DNA of 64,000 nucleotides from Candidatus Microthrix subdominans (GCA_016719385.1 JADJZA010000009.1:1-64000); one strand, 5' to 3'. Positions 31,261-40,166 are shown, numbered from the stretch's first letter. Program-made: numbers and translations. The notes: generated from the letters alone by a model not told the origin.

Positions 31261-32652
31261 TCAGGTCCATGGCTCGTGCCACTTGCCGATGCCGTTGACG
31301 AGCGCATCAGCGGCTTCGGGGCCCATGGTCCCGGGCGCATAGGTGTGCACCGGCGGAGGGGAGTGAAGGAGCGGTTGCATGATCCGCCATGCCTCTTCCA
31401 CCCCGTCCTGGCGGGTGAAGCGCGTCTTGGCACCGATCATGGCGGCGTGCAGGAGCACCTCGTAGGGGGTGGGGCCTTCGCCGCCCTCGTCTGCGAACAA
31501 CATGTCGAGCGTGATCGGTTCGGGGTGGGGCGTGCCCGAACGGAGGGCGTCCAGCGTGATCTGCACGCCGGTGGAGGGGTCGAGCTTCACCACGATCTGG
31601 TCCGTTTCGGCCCGGTGGCCGCGCAGCTCTCCAAAACCGAGCCTCGGTGGGTTCTTCAACACGAGCCGGAGCTCGGTCTGGGTGGTGGCCAGGCACTTGC
31701 CGGTGCGGATGAAGAACGGGACACCCGACCAGCGCCAGTTGTCGATCTCCAGGCGAAGCGCGGCGAACGTCTCGGTCGTCGAGTCGGCGGCAACGCCGTC
31801 GACATCGAGGTAGCCGTCGTATTGTCCCCGCACGTAGTGAGCGGGGTCGGCGTCATCGACCGCCCGGAACGCCGCGACCACCGCATCTTTGAGGTAGCCC
31901 GGATGCCCACCGGCCGGTGGCTCCATGGCGGCGGCCGCAACCACCTGCATGAGGTGGTTGACCACGACGTCGCGGAGGGCTCCAATCGGATCGTAGAAGT
32001 GGCCGCGATCGGCCACCCCGAAGTTCTCGGCCAGGGTGATCTGCACCGACTCCACGTGGTTGCGGTTCCACACCGGCTCGAGCAGCGTGTTGGCAAACCG
32101 CAGATAGAGGATCTCCTCGAGACCCATCTTGCCGAGGTAGTGGTCGATCCGCAGCAGCTGCGACTCATCGAGGTACTGGTGGAGCTCATCGGACAGCGCC
32201 CGCGCCGATGCGAGGTCGTTGCCGAACGGTTTCTCCACCACGACCCGCGCTGTGCCGGTGAGTCCCGCGTCGGACAGCCCTTTGATGACGGTGGCGAAGA
32301 GGAACGGCGGGATCTCCAGGTAGAACACCGGTTGCTCGACGCCGGCGATCGCTGCGCCCACCCGCCCGTAGGTCGAGTCGTCCGCGAAGTCGCCCTGCAC
32401 ATAGGACATCCGGTTGGCCAGCCGGCCGAACACCTCGTCATCGAGTTCTTCGCCCGTTCCCACAATCGAGTCCCTGGCCCGCTCAACAAGTTGGTCCTTG
32501 GTCCAGTCCTCGAATGCAACGCCGACGATGGGGCAGTCGATCAACCCCCGGCGTTCCAGTCGGTACAACGACCGAAACGTCATCACCTTCGCCAGGTCGC
32601 CGGTGATCCCGAAGACCACAAAGACATCACATTTCCGGGGCGCGTCCGTCAC
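31261..32652 (-). CDS. zwf: Glucose-6-phosphate 1-dehydrogenase
   Basis: First step of the oxidative pentose phosphate pathway: glucose-6-phosphate to 6-phosphogluconolactone with NADP. 463 residues, intact. NADP motif VFGITGDLAKVMTFRSLYRL; EKPFGNDLASARAL; active-site RIDHYLGKMGLEEILYLRFA (the usual motif continues KETVQN, so this is a divergent branch); FFIRTGKCLATTQTE; substrate end YEVLLHAAMIGAKTRFTRQD; end HEPWT. The GTG at 32652 is chosen because the fold begins shortly after it and GGAG precedes it. First gene of the operon with GH15 and ndh. No devB or tal gene is next to it. Confidence 0.9.
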   Translation of the reverse strand: MTDAPRKCDVFVVFGITGDLAKVMTFRSLYRLERRGLIDCPIVGVAFEDWTKDQLVERARDSIVGTGEELDDEVFGRLANRMSYVQGDFADDSTYGRVGAAIAGVEQPVFYLEIPPFLFATVIKGLSDAGLTGTARVVVEKPFGNDLASARALSDELHQYLDESQLLRIDHYLGKMGLEEILYLRFANTLLEPVWNRNHVESVQITLAENFGVADRGHFYDPIGALRDVVVNHLMQVVAAAAMEPPAGGHPGYLKDAVVAAFRAVDDADPAHYVRGQYDGYLDVDGVAADSTTETFAALRLEIDNWRWSGVPFFIRTGKCLATTQTELRLVLKNPPRLGFGELRGHRAETDQIVVKLDPSTGVQITLDALRSGTPHPEPITLDMLFADEGGEGPTPYEVLLHAAMIGAKTRFTRQDGVEEAWRIMQPLLHSPPPVHTYAPGTMGPEAADALVNGIGKWHEPWT

Positions 32653-32764
32653 GTCGGCTCCTCTCTCGGTGTAGTCCGCTGGTGCTCGGGCCAGTCCCTC
32701 AGCTTCAGTGGACCACGCGTTCCGCCGCGTCGGCATCCCCCGACCTGGGTGAGCTGTCGTCGGC

Positions 32765-32834
32765 CTAGTTCGGGACGGTCCCCTTGCCGGCCTTCTTGTC
32801 CTTCTTGACCTGCCGCTTTTCTTTTGCGGTTTTG
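32765..32834 (-). pseudogene. Lys-rich C-terminal tail of a lost gene
   Basis: On the minus strand about 22 codons read KTAKEKRQVKKDKKAGKGTV to a stop at 32765, with a stop codon a few codons upstream. It looks like the charged tail of a small conserved protein, which I do not recognise. It meets the DUF3427 stub head to head at about 32,835. Very short, so the call rests on composition and on position only. Confidence 0.25.
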
Positions 32835-32835
32835 G

Positions 32836-33068
32836 ATGCTCGACACCGGCGCCAGAACTACATCCACCACCAGGCCCGAGATCGCACGGTCGCACTGTTC
32901 GTCCGCACCGCCAAACAGGACGAATCCGGCCGCACACTGCCCTACTTCTGCGCCGGCACCGCCAGCTACGTCGAGCACCGGTCCGAGCGGCCGATCCAGA
33001 TCACCTGGAAGCTGCACCACCCACTGCCAGGCGACATCTTCACCAGCTACCGCGCCGCCGTGGTTTAG
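32836..33068 (+). pseudogene. C-terminal stub of a DUF3427 helicase-type protein
   Basis: About 75 codons read YIHHQARDRTVALFVRTAKQ, TLPYFCAGTASYVEHRSERP and IQITWKLHHPLPGDIFTSYR, then stop at 33068. This matches the end of DUF3427, the C-terminal domain of a class of DEAD/DEAH-box helicases that often also have a phospholipase D-like nuclease. The helicase motor is missing; upstream sequence is unrelated. This is most of what the 467-base gap between zwf and the ABC ATPase holds. Confidence 0.65.
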
Positions 33069-33119
33069 CCCGGCGAGGGCAGGGATGCAACCGTCGAGGC
33101 CGATGCCGGGGGTACGTTC

Positions 33120-33746
33120 ATGACGATGCATCAACTCGTTGTCTCCGGGGTGTGTAAACGCTTCGGGCGTACCACGATCCTGGAAGACGTCGACCTGGCG
33201 GTGGCACGCGGGGAGGTGGTGGCGCTCACCGGCGAAAACGGGGCTGGCAAGTCCACGCTGATGGGGATCTGCGCCGGGCTGATCCGAGCCGACAGCGGCA
33301 CCGTTCAACTTGGCGGGGCCATCGGGTACTGCCCGCAGACTCCGGGGCTGTTCGACCTGCTCACGGCGGAGGATCACCTGGTGATGTTTGGTCGTGGCAG
33401 CGGGCTGGGTCGGGCCGAATCGCTGCGTCGTGGCTATGCCGCTCTCGAGGAATTTGGCTATCCGATGCACGAACGGACGGTCGTGGCCGACCTATCGGGC
33501 GGTACCCGCCAGAAGCTGAACCTGGCGCTGGCCCTGCTGACCGACCCGTCCGTGCTGCTGCTCGACGAGCCCTACCAAGGGTTCGACCGGGGCACGTACG
33601 TCAACTTCTGGGACCACTGCGAGACGTGGCGTCGCGCCGGCAAATCGGTCGTGGTCGTCACCCACATGCTCGCCGAACTGGACCGCGTCGACCGGGTGGT
33701 CGAGCTGCCCGCACACCCGTCGAGGGCACATCACCCTGGATGGTGA
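33120..33746 (+). CDS. ABC transporter ATP-binding protein
   Basis: 208-residue ATPase of an ABC-2 type exporter. Walker A GENGAGKSTLMGICAGL; Q-loop IGYCPQTPGLFDLLTAEDHL; signature is LSGGTRQKLNLALALL, with Thr after the second Gly; Walker B SVLLLDEPYQGFDRGTY; H-loop VVVVTHMLAELDRVD. The ATG at 33120 is used; the ATG at 33126 is also possible. The C-terminus is short compared with the usual 230-300 residues, and the last codons (AHHPGW) look off-frame, so the tail may hide a one-base change. Next gene 13 bases downstream is its permease. Confidence 0.82.
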   Translation: MTMHQLVVSGVCKRFGRTTILEDVDLAVARGEVVALTGENGAGKSTLMGICAGLIRADSGTVQLGGAIGYCPQTPGLFDLLTAEDHLVMFGRGSGLGRAESLRRGYAALEEFGYPMHERTVVADLSGGTRQKLNLALALLTDPSVLLLDEPYQGFDRGTYVNFWDHCETWRRAGKSVVVVTHMLAELDRVDRVVELPAHPSRAHHPGW

Positions 33747-33759
33747 AAGGAGACGGCTC

Positions 33760-34500
33760 ATGAAGGCACTGCAGCGGGTGTTGATTATGGCGGAGATGCA
33801 CGGCCGCGACCTGACCCGTCGCCACGTCGCCCTGGGCCTCCTCGTCGCCCTGCCGTTGTCCTTCTACCTTGCGTCAAGCCGCGACAACACCCAGGCCCTG
33901 TCCGCCGGTGGCATCGGCATGGCCTTCGCCGTCTCGGGGGCAACGCTGTTCTCGGTTCTCTCCTCACAAAACGTCGACCAGCGCCTCATCCTCGGCGGCT
34001 ACCGCCCGGTCGATCTGCTGATCGGCCGGCTCCTGTTTCTCGGGCCGCTTGGCCTCGTCATCGCCGCCGGTTTCAGCGTTTTGATGAGCGTGATCTCCCA
34101 CCCGGCGCGTCCGTGGGTCCTCGTGCTTGGCGTGGCCCTCGTTGCGTTGCAGTCGGTGCCGTTCGGGTTGGCGGTGGGATCGGCCTTGTCTCGTGAACTC
34201 GAAGGCACCCTGGTGCTGATCGGCGTGGTGGGCATGCAGCTCGCGGTGGGGCCCGACGCCGCCATCGCCAAGTTTCTGCCGTTCTACGGCCCCCGCCGCC
34301 TGATCGAGGGCGCCAGTCAACAACAAGCGGCGATCCTCGGGCCGGTCGTTCAGACCGTGCTCTACGGACTCGCCCTGCTCGTGGTGGCGCGGTTGTTTAT
34401 GAACCGACGCATCGCCGTGCAACGTCACCCCTTCATCGATCCAACCGGTGACCCGCAGGACACCAACGCTTCGCCAGCACGAGCGGACGGGAGCAATTGA
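33760..34500 (+). CDS. ABC transporter permease
   Basis: 246-residue integral membrane partner of the ATPase upstream, with AAGGAG just before ATG 33760. About six hydrophobic segments: VALGLLVALPLSFYLA, GGIGMAFAVSGATLFSVL, LLFLGPLGLVIAAGFSVLM, PWVLVLGVALVALQSVPFGL, LVLIGVVGMQLAV and VVQTVLYGLALLVVARLFM. The N-terminus has the amphipathic MAEMHGRDLTRRHVAL seen in ABC-2 permeases. Exported substrate unknown. The polar tail ends SPARADGSN. Confidence 0.78.
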   Translation: MKALQRVLIMAEMHGRDLTRRHVALGLLVALPLSFYLASSRDNTQALSAGGIGMAFAVSGATLFSVLSSQNVDQRLILGGYRPVDLLIGRLLFLGPLGLVIAAGFSVLMSVISHPARPWVLVLGVALVALQSVPFGLAVGSALSRELEGTLVLIGVVGMQLAVGPDAAIAKFLPFYGPRRLIEGASQQQAAILGPVVQTVLYGLALLVVARLFMNRRIAVQRHPFIDPTGDPQDTNASPARADGSN

Positions 34501-34513
34501 AGGGGGACTTGCC

Positions 34514-34590
34514 ATGGTGTTGCTTGGGAACAAGGTTGCCGTCGTGAACGGTCGGGCAGAGGGCATGGGCGCATCGCACGTCCGTGTACT
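34514..34590 (+). pseudogene. N-terminal stub of a short-chain dehydrogenase
   Basis: ATG at 34514 opens VLLGNKVAVVNGRAEGMGAS then HVRVLL, the start of an SDR with its TGxxxGxG cofactor loop (here NGRAEGMG). After about 25 codons the similarity stops and the frame goes into noncoding DNA before the GH16 gene. GGGGGA at 34502-34507 is a good ribosome site, so the 5' end seems original and the rest is lost. Confidence 0.6.
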
Positions 34591-34637
34591 GCTGGCGACC
34601 ACAAGCCCTCTTCGGGCCCGCTCCGTCCCATGTGAAT

Positions 34638-34658
34638 TCTCACGGCAATTACGTGAGA
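34638..34658. promoter_or_regulatory. Inverted repeat upstream of the GH16 gene
   Basis: TCTCACG and CGTGAGA form a perfect 7-bp inverted repeat with 7 bases between, centred 72 bases before the GH16 ATG. The arms and an AT-rich centre look like a TetR- or LacI-type operator. The regulator is not identified. Confidence 0.4.
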
Positions 34659-34719
34659 CTCCGAGCGATCGGGTAGAAATGAAGGTTCCGCACGTCTCCC
34701 AACGAAGCGAGCCTTCACC

Positions 34720-35619
34720 ATGCGAGTACGGAACTGTCTGGTAGCTGTGATCGCGGGCGCCAGCGTGCTGGCCGCCTGCGAGCCGTCCCCACCGCCCCCG
34801 ACGAACCCACCCCCTCAAAGCTGGAAGCTCACCTTCTCGGACGAATTCCAAGGCTCCAGCCTGGACACGTCGAAGTGGACCCCGGAGCACTCCACCTATG
34901 GCGACGGCGGTGGCTCCATCCACTGCAACACACCCGACAACGTGAGCGTGGCCGATGGTGCGCTGGTGATCGAGGGACGCAAGGAGCAAGTCCGTTGCCC
35001 GAACAACGGCGGAATCGATCGGGATTACTCGACCGGCCTGGTCCGCACGAAGGGCAAGTTCTCCCAGGCGTATGGTCGCTTCGAAGTCCGGGCGAAAATG
35101 CCGAAGGGAAAGGGACTCTGGACCGGACTGTGGATGCTGTCTGAGAACTACCCGTACGGCGATAACGGGCAGTCCGGAGAGATCGACATCGTGGAGACGT
35201 TCGGCGACCGGGCCGACGAGGCGACGACGACGGCACATTGGAGCCACAATCGATGTGGGTGGGGGTGCTCCAAGATGGGCAAGAGCACCAAGCTCACCGG
35301 CGGAGATATCTCCGCCTGGCACACCTACGCCGTCGAATGGGAGCCCCGCTCCATCGCGTGGTTCATCGACGGCAAGCAGGTCCACAAGCTGGGCGAAGGT
35401 GGCTCCTACAAGTGGGGCGACCAGGGTCCGAAGGCGGACGCCTGGCCTGCCGACGGCGGAACCCAGCCGCGCTTTCCGCAGCCGTTCACCGCAGACAACC
35501 CGATGAACCTCCTCATCAACTTGCAGATCGGGGGTACCTGGCCGGGTTACCCGGATGGCTCCACCCGGTTCCCCGCCAAGATGTCGGTTGACTACGTGCG
35601 GGTGTATCAGCGGTCCTGA
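34720..35619 (+). CDS. Secreted GH16 beta-glucanase-like lipoprotein
   Basis: 299-residue exported glycoside hydrolase, likely acting on beta-1,3- or beta-1,3/1,4-glucans or a related polysaccharide. Signal peptide with lipobox SVLAAC, Cys20 being the lipidation site, then a Pro-rich linker. The GH16 jelly-roll follows: KLTFSDEFQGSSLDTSKW, GRFEVRAKMPKGKGLWTGLW, catalytic GEIDIVETFG with Glu154, Asp156 and Glu159, HTYAVEWEPRSIAWFIDGKQ and the last strand KMSVDYVRVYQRS. It is complete and ends close to the truncated FadB gene. An inverted repeat upstream suggests its own control. It would let the cell use extracellular glucan, which fits the GH15/zwf operon nearby. Confidence 0.9.
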   Translation: MRVRNCLVAVIAGASVLAACEPSPPPPTNPPPQSWKLTFSDEFQGSSLDTSKWTPEHSTYGDGGGSIHCNTPDNVSVADGALVIEGRKEQVRCPNNGGIDRDYSTGLVRTKGKFSQAYGRFEVRAKMPKGKGLWTGLWMLSENYPYGDNGQSGEIDIVETFGDRADEATTTAHWSHNRCGWGCSKMGKSTKLTGGDISAWHTYAVEWEPRSIAWFIDGKQVHKLGEGGSYKWGDQGPKADAWPADGGTQPRFPQPFTADNPMNLLINLQIGGTWPGYPDGSTRFPAKMSVDYVRVYQRS

Positions 35620-35714
35620 CCCTCAGGCTGGTGCCATGGCGTCCCCGGACGTTCGGTGCACGGCGCGTCAGACGGCGCCCGTCGGCCGCTTCGGAGGCTG
35701 GAGTGCCGTCGCGA

Positions 35715-36993
35715 TCGGCGGCCGCAAGCGTCTCGTCCATGATCTTGCGCATCGTCCCAAAGCTCAGCTCGTCGGCCAGCTGCAGGGGCCCGGCGGGATA
35801 CCCGGCCTGAAGGGCGGCCTGCTCGATCACCGCCGGGTCGATCCCCTCGTGCAGCATTTTGATCGCCTCGGTGAGGAACGTTGCGAAGACGCGCGAGGTG
35901 AAGAAGCCCCGACCGTCGTTGACGACGATCGGATACTTCCCAATCGCCAGCACGAAGTCGATGGCCTTCGCCAGGGCCTCGTCCGAGGTCTGCTCGCCTC
36001 GGATGACCTCGACGGGGTCCATCTTGATCACCGGTGAGAAGAAGTGGATGCCGACGAAGTTCTCCGGCCGTGTCACGCCCGTGGCCAATCCGGTGATCGG
36101 GAGGGACGAGGTATTGGAGCCCAGCACTGCGTCGGGATCGATGTGACCCTCGATCTCGGCAAACACCTGGTGCTTCAGCTCGGTGTTTTCGAACACCGCT
36201 TCGACCACAATGTCGACGCCCTCGAAGTCGGCGGCGTCCGCGATGGGGGTGATCCGGTTGAGCAGCGCCGTGGACCGCTCCTCGGTGGTCAGCCCCCTGG
36301 AGAGTGTGCCCGCCTCGCGGCCCTCGCCATAGGCTCTTCCTTTCAGCGCCGCGTCGTGGGTGACGTCCTTGAGCACCACATCGATGCCGGCCTTGGCCGT
36401 CACGTAGGCGATGCCGGCGCCCATCATCCCGGCACCGACGATCCCCACCTTGGTCGGCCGGCTCTTCGCAACACCTTTCGGCCGGGAGTCGCCGCGCTGC
36501 ACGGCCTGCAGGTCGAAGAAGAACGCCTGGATCATGTTTTTGGACACCTGGCCGGGTGACCAGGCTGATGAAGTACCGGGTCTCGATGGTCGACGCCGTG
36601 TCGAAGTCCACCTGGGCGCCCTCGACGGCCGCGGCCATGATCGCCCGGGGAGCGGGCATCGGCTGACCGTTGAGCTGGCGGCGCAGGTTCGCCGGGAAGG
36701 CAGGCAGAAACTCCATGAACGCCGGGGTCGACGGGGTGCCGCCGGGGATCGTGAAGCCGGGGGCATCCCAAGGCTGCACGTGACCGTCCGGGTTCGCCGC
36801 GATCCAGGCCTTGGCCGCGGGCACGAGCTCGTCGATGGTGCCGACCAGCTCGTCGACCACGCCCACCTTGAGGGCCTTCGACGGCCTCATGCGGTCGCCG
36901 TTGAGCAGCACCGACATCAGCGCGTTCTGGATGCCGAGCAGGCGCACGGTGCGCACCACTCCCCCGGCCCCGGGCAGAACCCCGACCCCGTCG
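35715..36993 (-). pseudogene. FadB-type multifunctional beta-oxidation protein, truncated at both ends
   Basis: A piece of the fused enoyl-CoA hydratase/3-hydroxyacyl-CoA dehydrogenase. The reading begins inside the hydratase at VLPGAGGVVRTVRLLG and continues LNGDRMRPSKALKVGVVDEL. After an extra C at about 36557 it goes on to NMIQAFFFDLQAVQRG. The dehydrogenase has the NAD fold VGIVGAGMMGAGIAYVTAKA, SNTSSLPIT, the catalytic His in ENFVGIHFFSPVIK, and GRGFFTSRVFATFLTEAI. The first 100 or more residues (oxyanion-hole part of the hydratase) and the last dehydrogenase repeat are missing; similarity stops at about 35,715. The left side of the coding order is joined straight to the thiolase at about 36,995. 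Confidence 0.75.
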
Positions 36994-36994
36994 C

Positions 36995-38091
36995 TCCCAA
37001 GGGGTGGCCCAAGGCGATGGCGCCGCCGTTGACGTTGTAGCGGTCGTCCGAGACGTCGAACGTCTTTTGGACGTGCAGGGCGACGGCGCGAAGGCCTCGT
37101 TCATCTCAAACACGTCGATGTCGGCGACCGACAGGTCGGCAATGGCCAGTGCCTTGTTGACCACAGGGATAGGCCCCTCAAACATCAGCACCGGGTCGGC
37201 GCCACTGGTAGCGGCGGCGATGATGCGCGCCCGGGGCGTCAGTCCGCTGGCCCGACCGGCCTCCTCGCTGCCCACCAGCACCAGCGCTGCGCCGTCGACG
37301 ATGCCCGAGCTGTTGCCGGCGGTGTGCACGTGATCGATCCGCTCGACGTGCGGGTAGCGCTGCTTGGCCACGTCGTCGAAGCCGCCCAGCTCGGCGAGGC
37401 CTGCGAAGGCGGAGCCAAGCTTGCCGAGCCCGTCGGCGGTCACCTCGGGTCGCATGTGCTCGTCCTCAGCGAGGATGGTGAGCCCGTTGATGTCCTTGAC
37501 GGGCACGACCGACCTGGCGAAATACCCGCCGGACCAGGCGGCGGCGGCCAGCTGTTGGGAACGCATCGCGCACTCGTCGACGTCGCGGCGGGAAATCCCG
37601 TTGATCGTGGCGAGCAGGTCACACGCGATGCCCTGCGGGATGAAGTAGTTGTCGTAGGCGGTGGCCGGGTCCATCGCCATGGCGCCGCCGTCGGAGCCCA
37701 TCGCCACCCGCGACATCGACTCGACGCCGCCGGCGATCACCAGCTCGTCGAACCCCGAACGGATCGACTTGGCGGCCAGGTTGACCGACTCGAGGCCGGA
37801 GCCGCAGAAGCGGTTCAGCTGCACGCCGGCGACCGTGTCGGGCATCCCGGCAGCGGTGGCGGCGGTGCGGGCGATGTCCATGCCCTGGTCCCCCACCGGC
37901 GTCACGCAGCCCAGGATCACGTCGGAGATCCGCTGCTCGTCCAGATCGGGGAACCGGCCCCGAAGCTCGTCGATCAGGCCGACGACCAGATCGATCGGCT
38001 TCACGCCGTGCAATGCGCCGCTGCGCTTGCCCGTGCCACGGGGGGTGCGGATGGCCTCGAAAATGAAGGCATCGGTGATGGCGGAGGTCAT
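36995..38091 (-). pseudogene. Acetyl-CoA C-acyltransferase (thiolase), truncated and frameshifted
   Basis: Thiolytic last step of beta-oxidation. ATG 38091 gives SAITDAFIFEAIRTPRGTGK, then VILGCVTPVGDQG, the nucleophile Cys in QLNRFCGSGLESVNLAA, and GGVESMSRVAMGSDG. The frame breaks at about 37,090: one added G would give NEAFAAVALHVQK. RYNVNGGAIALGHPLG, the catalytic His region, follows. Immediately after it the last 35 or so residues, including the second catalytic Cys (CxGGG), are missing and the DNA continues as the hydratase part of FadB. So the enzyme as shown could not work. The normal layout would be a fadA-fadB operon. Confidence 0.78.
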
Positions 38092-38280
38092 GGCCCTACG
38101 GTACGAGCGGGGGCTCGCAGCCGATATGACCGAACAGGTCGAGTTACGTGACCAGATTGTCCACATGGGCGGTCGCCGTACACGAAGGTCGCCGACTGCG
38201 CCCGCTCCCGTCAGAGCAGTGACCGGCGGCATACCGTTGACTGGAGGCCACTGCCCCCAATCTACGAATGGAGATCGACC

Positions 38281-39423
38281 ATGACCGAGCGCTACCGCTG
38301 GATGGACGACGAGACCGAAGCACTCGAGAAGCTCGCCTTCGACTTTTTTTCCAAGGAGGCGACGCCCAACGAGGAGCGCTACCGCGCCCAGCACCACGTC
38401 GACCGCGACCTGTGGACCAAGGCGGGCGAGCTGGGCCTGCTGTGCGCCAGCATCCCCGAGGAATACGGCGGGGGCGGCGGCACCTTCGCCCACGAGGCGG
38501 CGCTTGTCTACGGGCAGATGCGTGCCCAGGCGTCCAGCTTCGGCGGCCAGGTTCACTCGGCGATCATCGCCCACTACCTCAACGGCTGTGGCACGGAAGC
38601 CCAGAAGCAGGAGTGGCTGCCCAAGATGGCGACGGGCGAGGTGGTCACCGCGATCGCCATGACCGAACCGGGCACCGGGTCCGATCTCCAGGCCATCCGC
38701 ACCACCGCCATCAAGGACGGCGACGAGTACGTCATCAACGGGTCGAAAACGTTCATCACCAACGGCTTCCTGTGCGACCTGGTCGTGGTGGTGGCCAAGA
38801 CCGACCCGTCGGAGGGCGCCAAGGGCATCTCCCTGCTGCTGGTCGAGACCGACCGCGACGGCTTTGAGCGGGGCCGCAACCTGGAGAAGGTGGGCCAGCA
38901 TGGTCTGGACACCTGCGAGCTCTTCTTCGACGACGTCCGGGTGCCGGCCGGCAACCTGCTCAGTGGCGTCGAGGGCCAGGGGTTCGCCTCGTTGATGGAG
39001 CAGCTCCCCCAGGAACGGCTGATCCTGTCGGTCAGCGGCGTCGCCAACATGCACGTCATCATGGAGGAGACCCTGCGCTACACCAAGGAGCGCCAGGCGT
39101 TCGGCAAGGAGCTCTTCGGGTTTCAGAACACGCGCTTCGAGCTCGCCGAGTGCGACACGCTGGTCAGCGTCACCCAGTGCTACCTCGACGAGTGCATCAT
39201 GAAGCATCTCGACGGCGCCCTCGACTACAAGGACGCCTCCAAGATCAAGTGGTGGAGCACCGAGCAGCAGAACGTCGTCGCCGACCGTTGCCTCCAGCTG
39301 TTCGGGGGCTACGGCTACATGACGGAGTACCCCATCTCCCGGCAGTGGACCGATGCCCGGGTGCAGAAGATCTACGGCGGCACCAACGAGATCATGAAGG
39401 AACTGATCTCGCGGTTCCTGTGA
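38281..39423 (+). CDS. Acyl-CoA dehydrogenase
   Basis: 380-residue FAD enzyme, intact, that introduces the trans-2 double bond in acyl-CoA. N-terminal helical domain (LEKLAFDFFSKEATPNEERY), beta-domain AIAMTEPGTGSDLQAIRTTA and YVINGSKTFITNGFLCDLVV, C-terminal helices with ERQAFGKELFGFQNTRFELA, QLFGGYGYMTEYPISRQW, and KIYGGTNEIMKELISRF. The usual catalytic Glu before Gly-Thr is Gly here, so the base is probably elsewhere, as in long-chain enzymes. The gene starts 190 bases from the divergent thiolase and ends at a GTGA overlap with the damaged CoA-transferase, indicating an operon with the ligase further down. Confidence 0.9.
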   Translation: MTERYRWMDDETEALEKLAFDFFSKEATPNEERYRAQHHVDRDLWTKAGELGLLCASIPEEYGGGGGTFAHEAALVYGQMRAQASSFGGQVHSAIIAHYLNGCGTEAQKQEWLPKMATGEVVTAIAMTEPGTGSDLQAIRTTAIKDGDEYVINGSKTFITNGFLCDLVVVVAKTDPSEGAKGISLLLVETDRDGFERGRNLEKVGQHGLDTCELFFDDVRVPAGNLLSGVEGQGFASLMEQLPQERLILSVSGVANMHVIMEETLRYTKERQAFGKELFGFQNTRFELAECDTLVSVTQCYLDECIMKHLDGALDYKDASKIKWWSTEQQNVVADRCLQLFGGYGYMTEYPISRQWTDARVQKIYGGTNEIMKELISRFL

Positions 39424-40166
39424 GCGCAGAGCAGCCCCAAACGGGCCGCTCGTCGGGCTGAAGGTGCTCGAGATCGCCAGCCTGGCCCCGGCCCCGGCTC
39501 CAGAACCTGGTGACACAGGCGGACGTCTTCGTCGAGGGGTTCCGGCCCGGCGTTGCCGAACGGCTGGGCATCGGCCCCGACGACCTGCAGGCTGTCAACC
39601 CCCGTCTGGTGTATGCCCGCATGACCGGGTGGGGGCAAAACGGCCCGCTGGCCGACCGCGCCGGCCACGACATCAACTATCTGGCCATTTCGAGTGCGCT
39701 CGAGCCGATCGGTCACGCCGGCGGGCGCCCGGTGCCACCGCTCAACCTGGTCGGTGACTTCGGCGGGGGCGGTCTGACGATGACGATGTGCATCCTCGCT
39801 GCGCTGTTCGAGCGCAACAGCTCGGGGCGTGGCCAGGTGGTCGATGCGGCGATGGTCGACGGGTCCAGCCTGCTGATGTCGTTCATCCACGGACTGGGCG
39901 ATTCGGGAACTGCTCACGACCACGTTCAAGCTGCGCACCCGCTCCGAGTGGGCCGACCTCTTCGAGGGGAGCGACGCGTGCGTCTCGCCGGTGCTGACAC
40001 CATGGGAGGCGCCGAAGCATCCACACAACGTTCAGCGCCGCTCCTTTTTGATCTCGAGGGTTGTGTTCAGCCCTCCCCTGCCCCACGCTTTGAGCGAACG
40101 CCCACCGAAACACCAACCGGCCCCCGAGACGCCGCCGACCTCCTCACCAGATGGGACTCCACATGA
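39420..40166 (+). pseudogene. CoA-transferase family III (alpha-methylacyl-CoA racemase-like), two internal gaps
   Basis: Likely racemase or CoA-transferase for branched acyl-CoA. The start (GTGA overlap with the dehydrogenase stop) leads to GLKVLEIASLAPAP. About 65 usual residues are then missing, and the reading resumes at ADVFVEGFRPGVAERLGIG, ARMTGWGQNGPLADRAGHDI, NYLA (with the catalytic Asp) and SLLMSFIHGLG. A second gap of roughly 90 residues follows. It ends with FKLRTRSEWADLFEGSDACV, SPVLTPWEAPKHPHNV, and, after another frame change, VQPSPAPRFERTP to the stop at 40166. Intact relatives have about 360 residues. As written it is nonfunctional. Confidence 0.75.

Noticed and set aside
27715..34590. 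One SDR gene split into two parts (27.7 and 34.5 kb) by an inserted island
   Set aside because: The intervening DNA contains ordinary metabolic genes without mobile-element ends, and the two parts show no shared breakpoint sequence.
38092..39516. Upstream extension of the thiolase frame on the minus strand (about 470 codons)
   Set aside because: It is the antisense shadow of the acyl-CoA dehydrogenase at 38281-39423; the thiolase fold begins right after the ATG at 38091.
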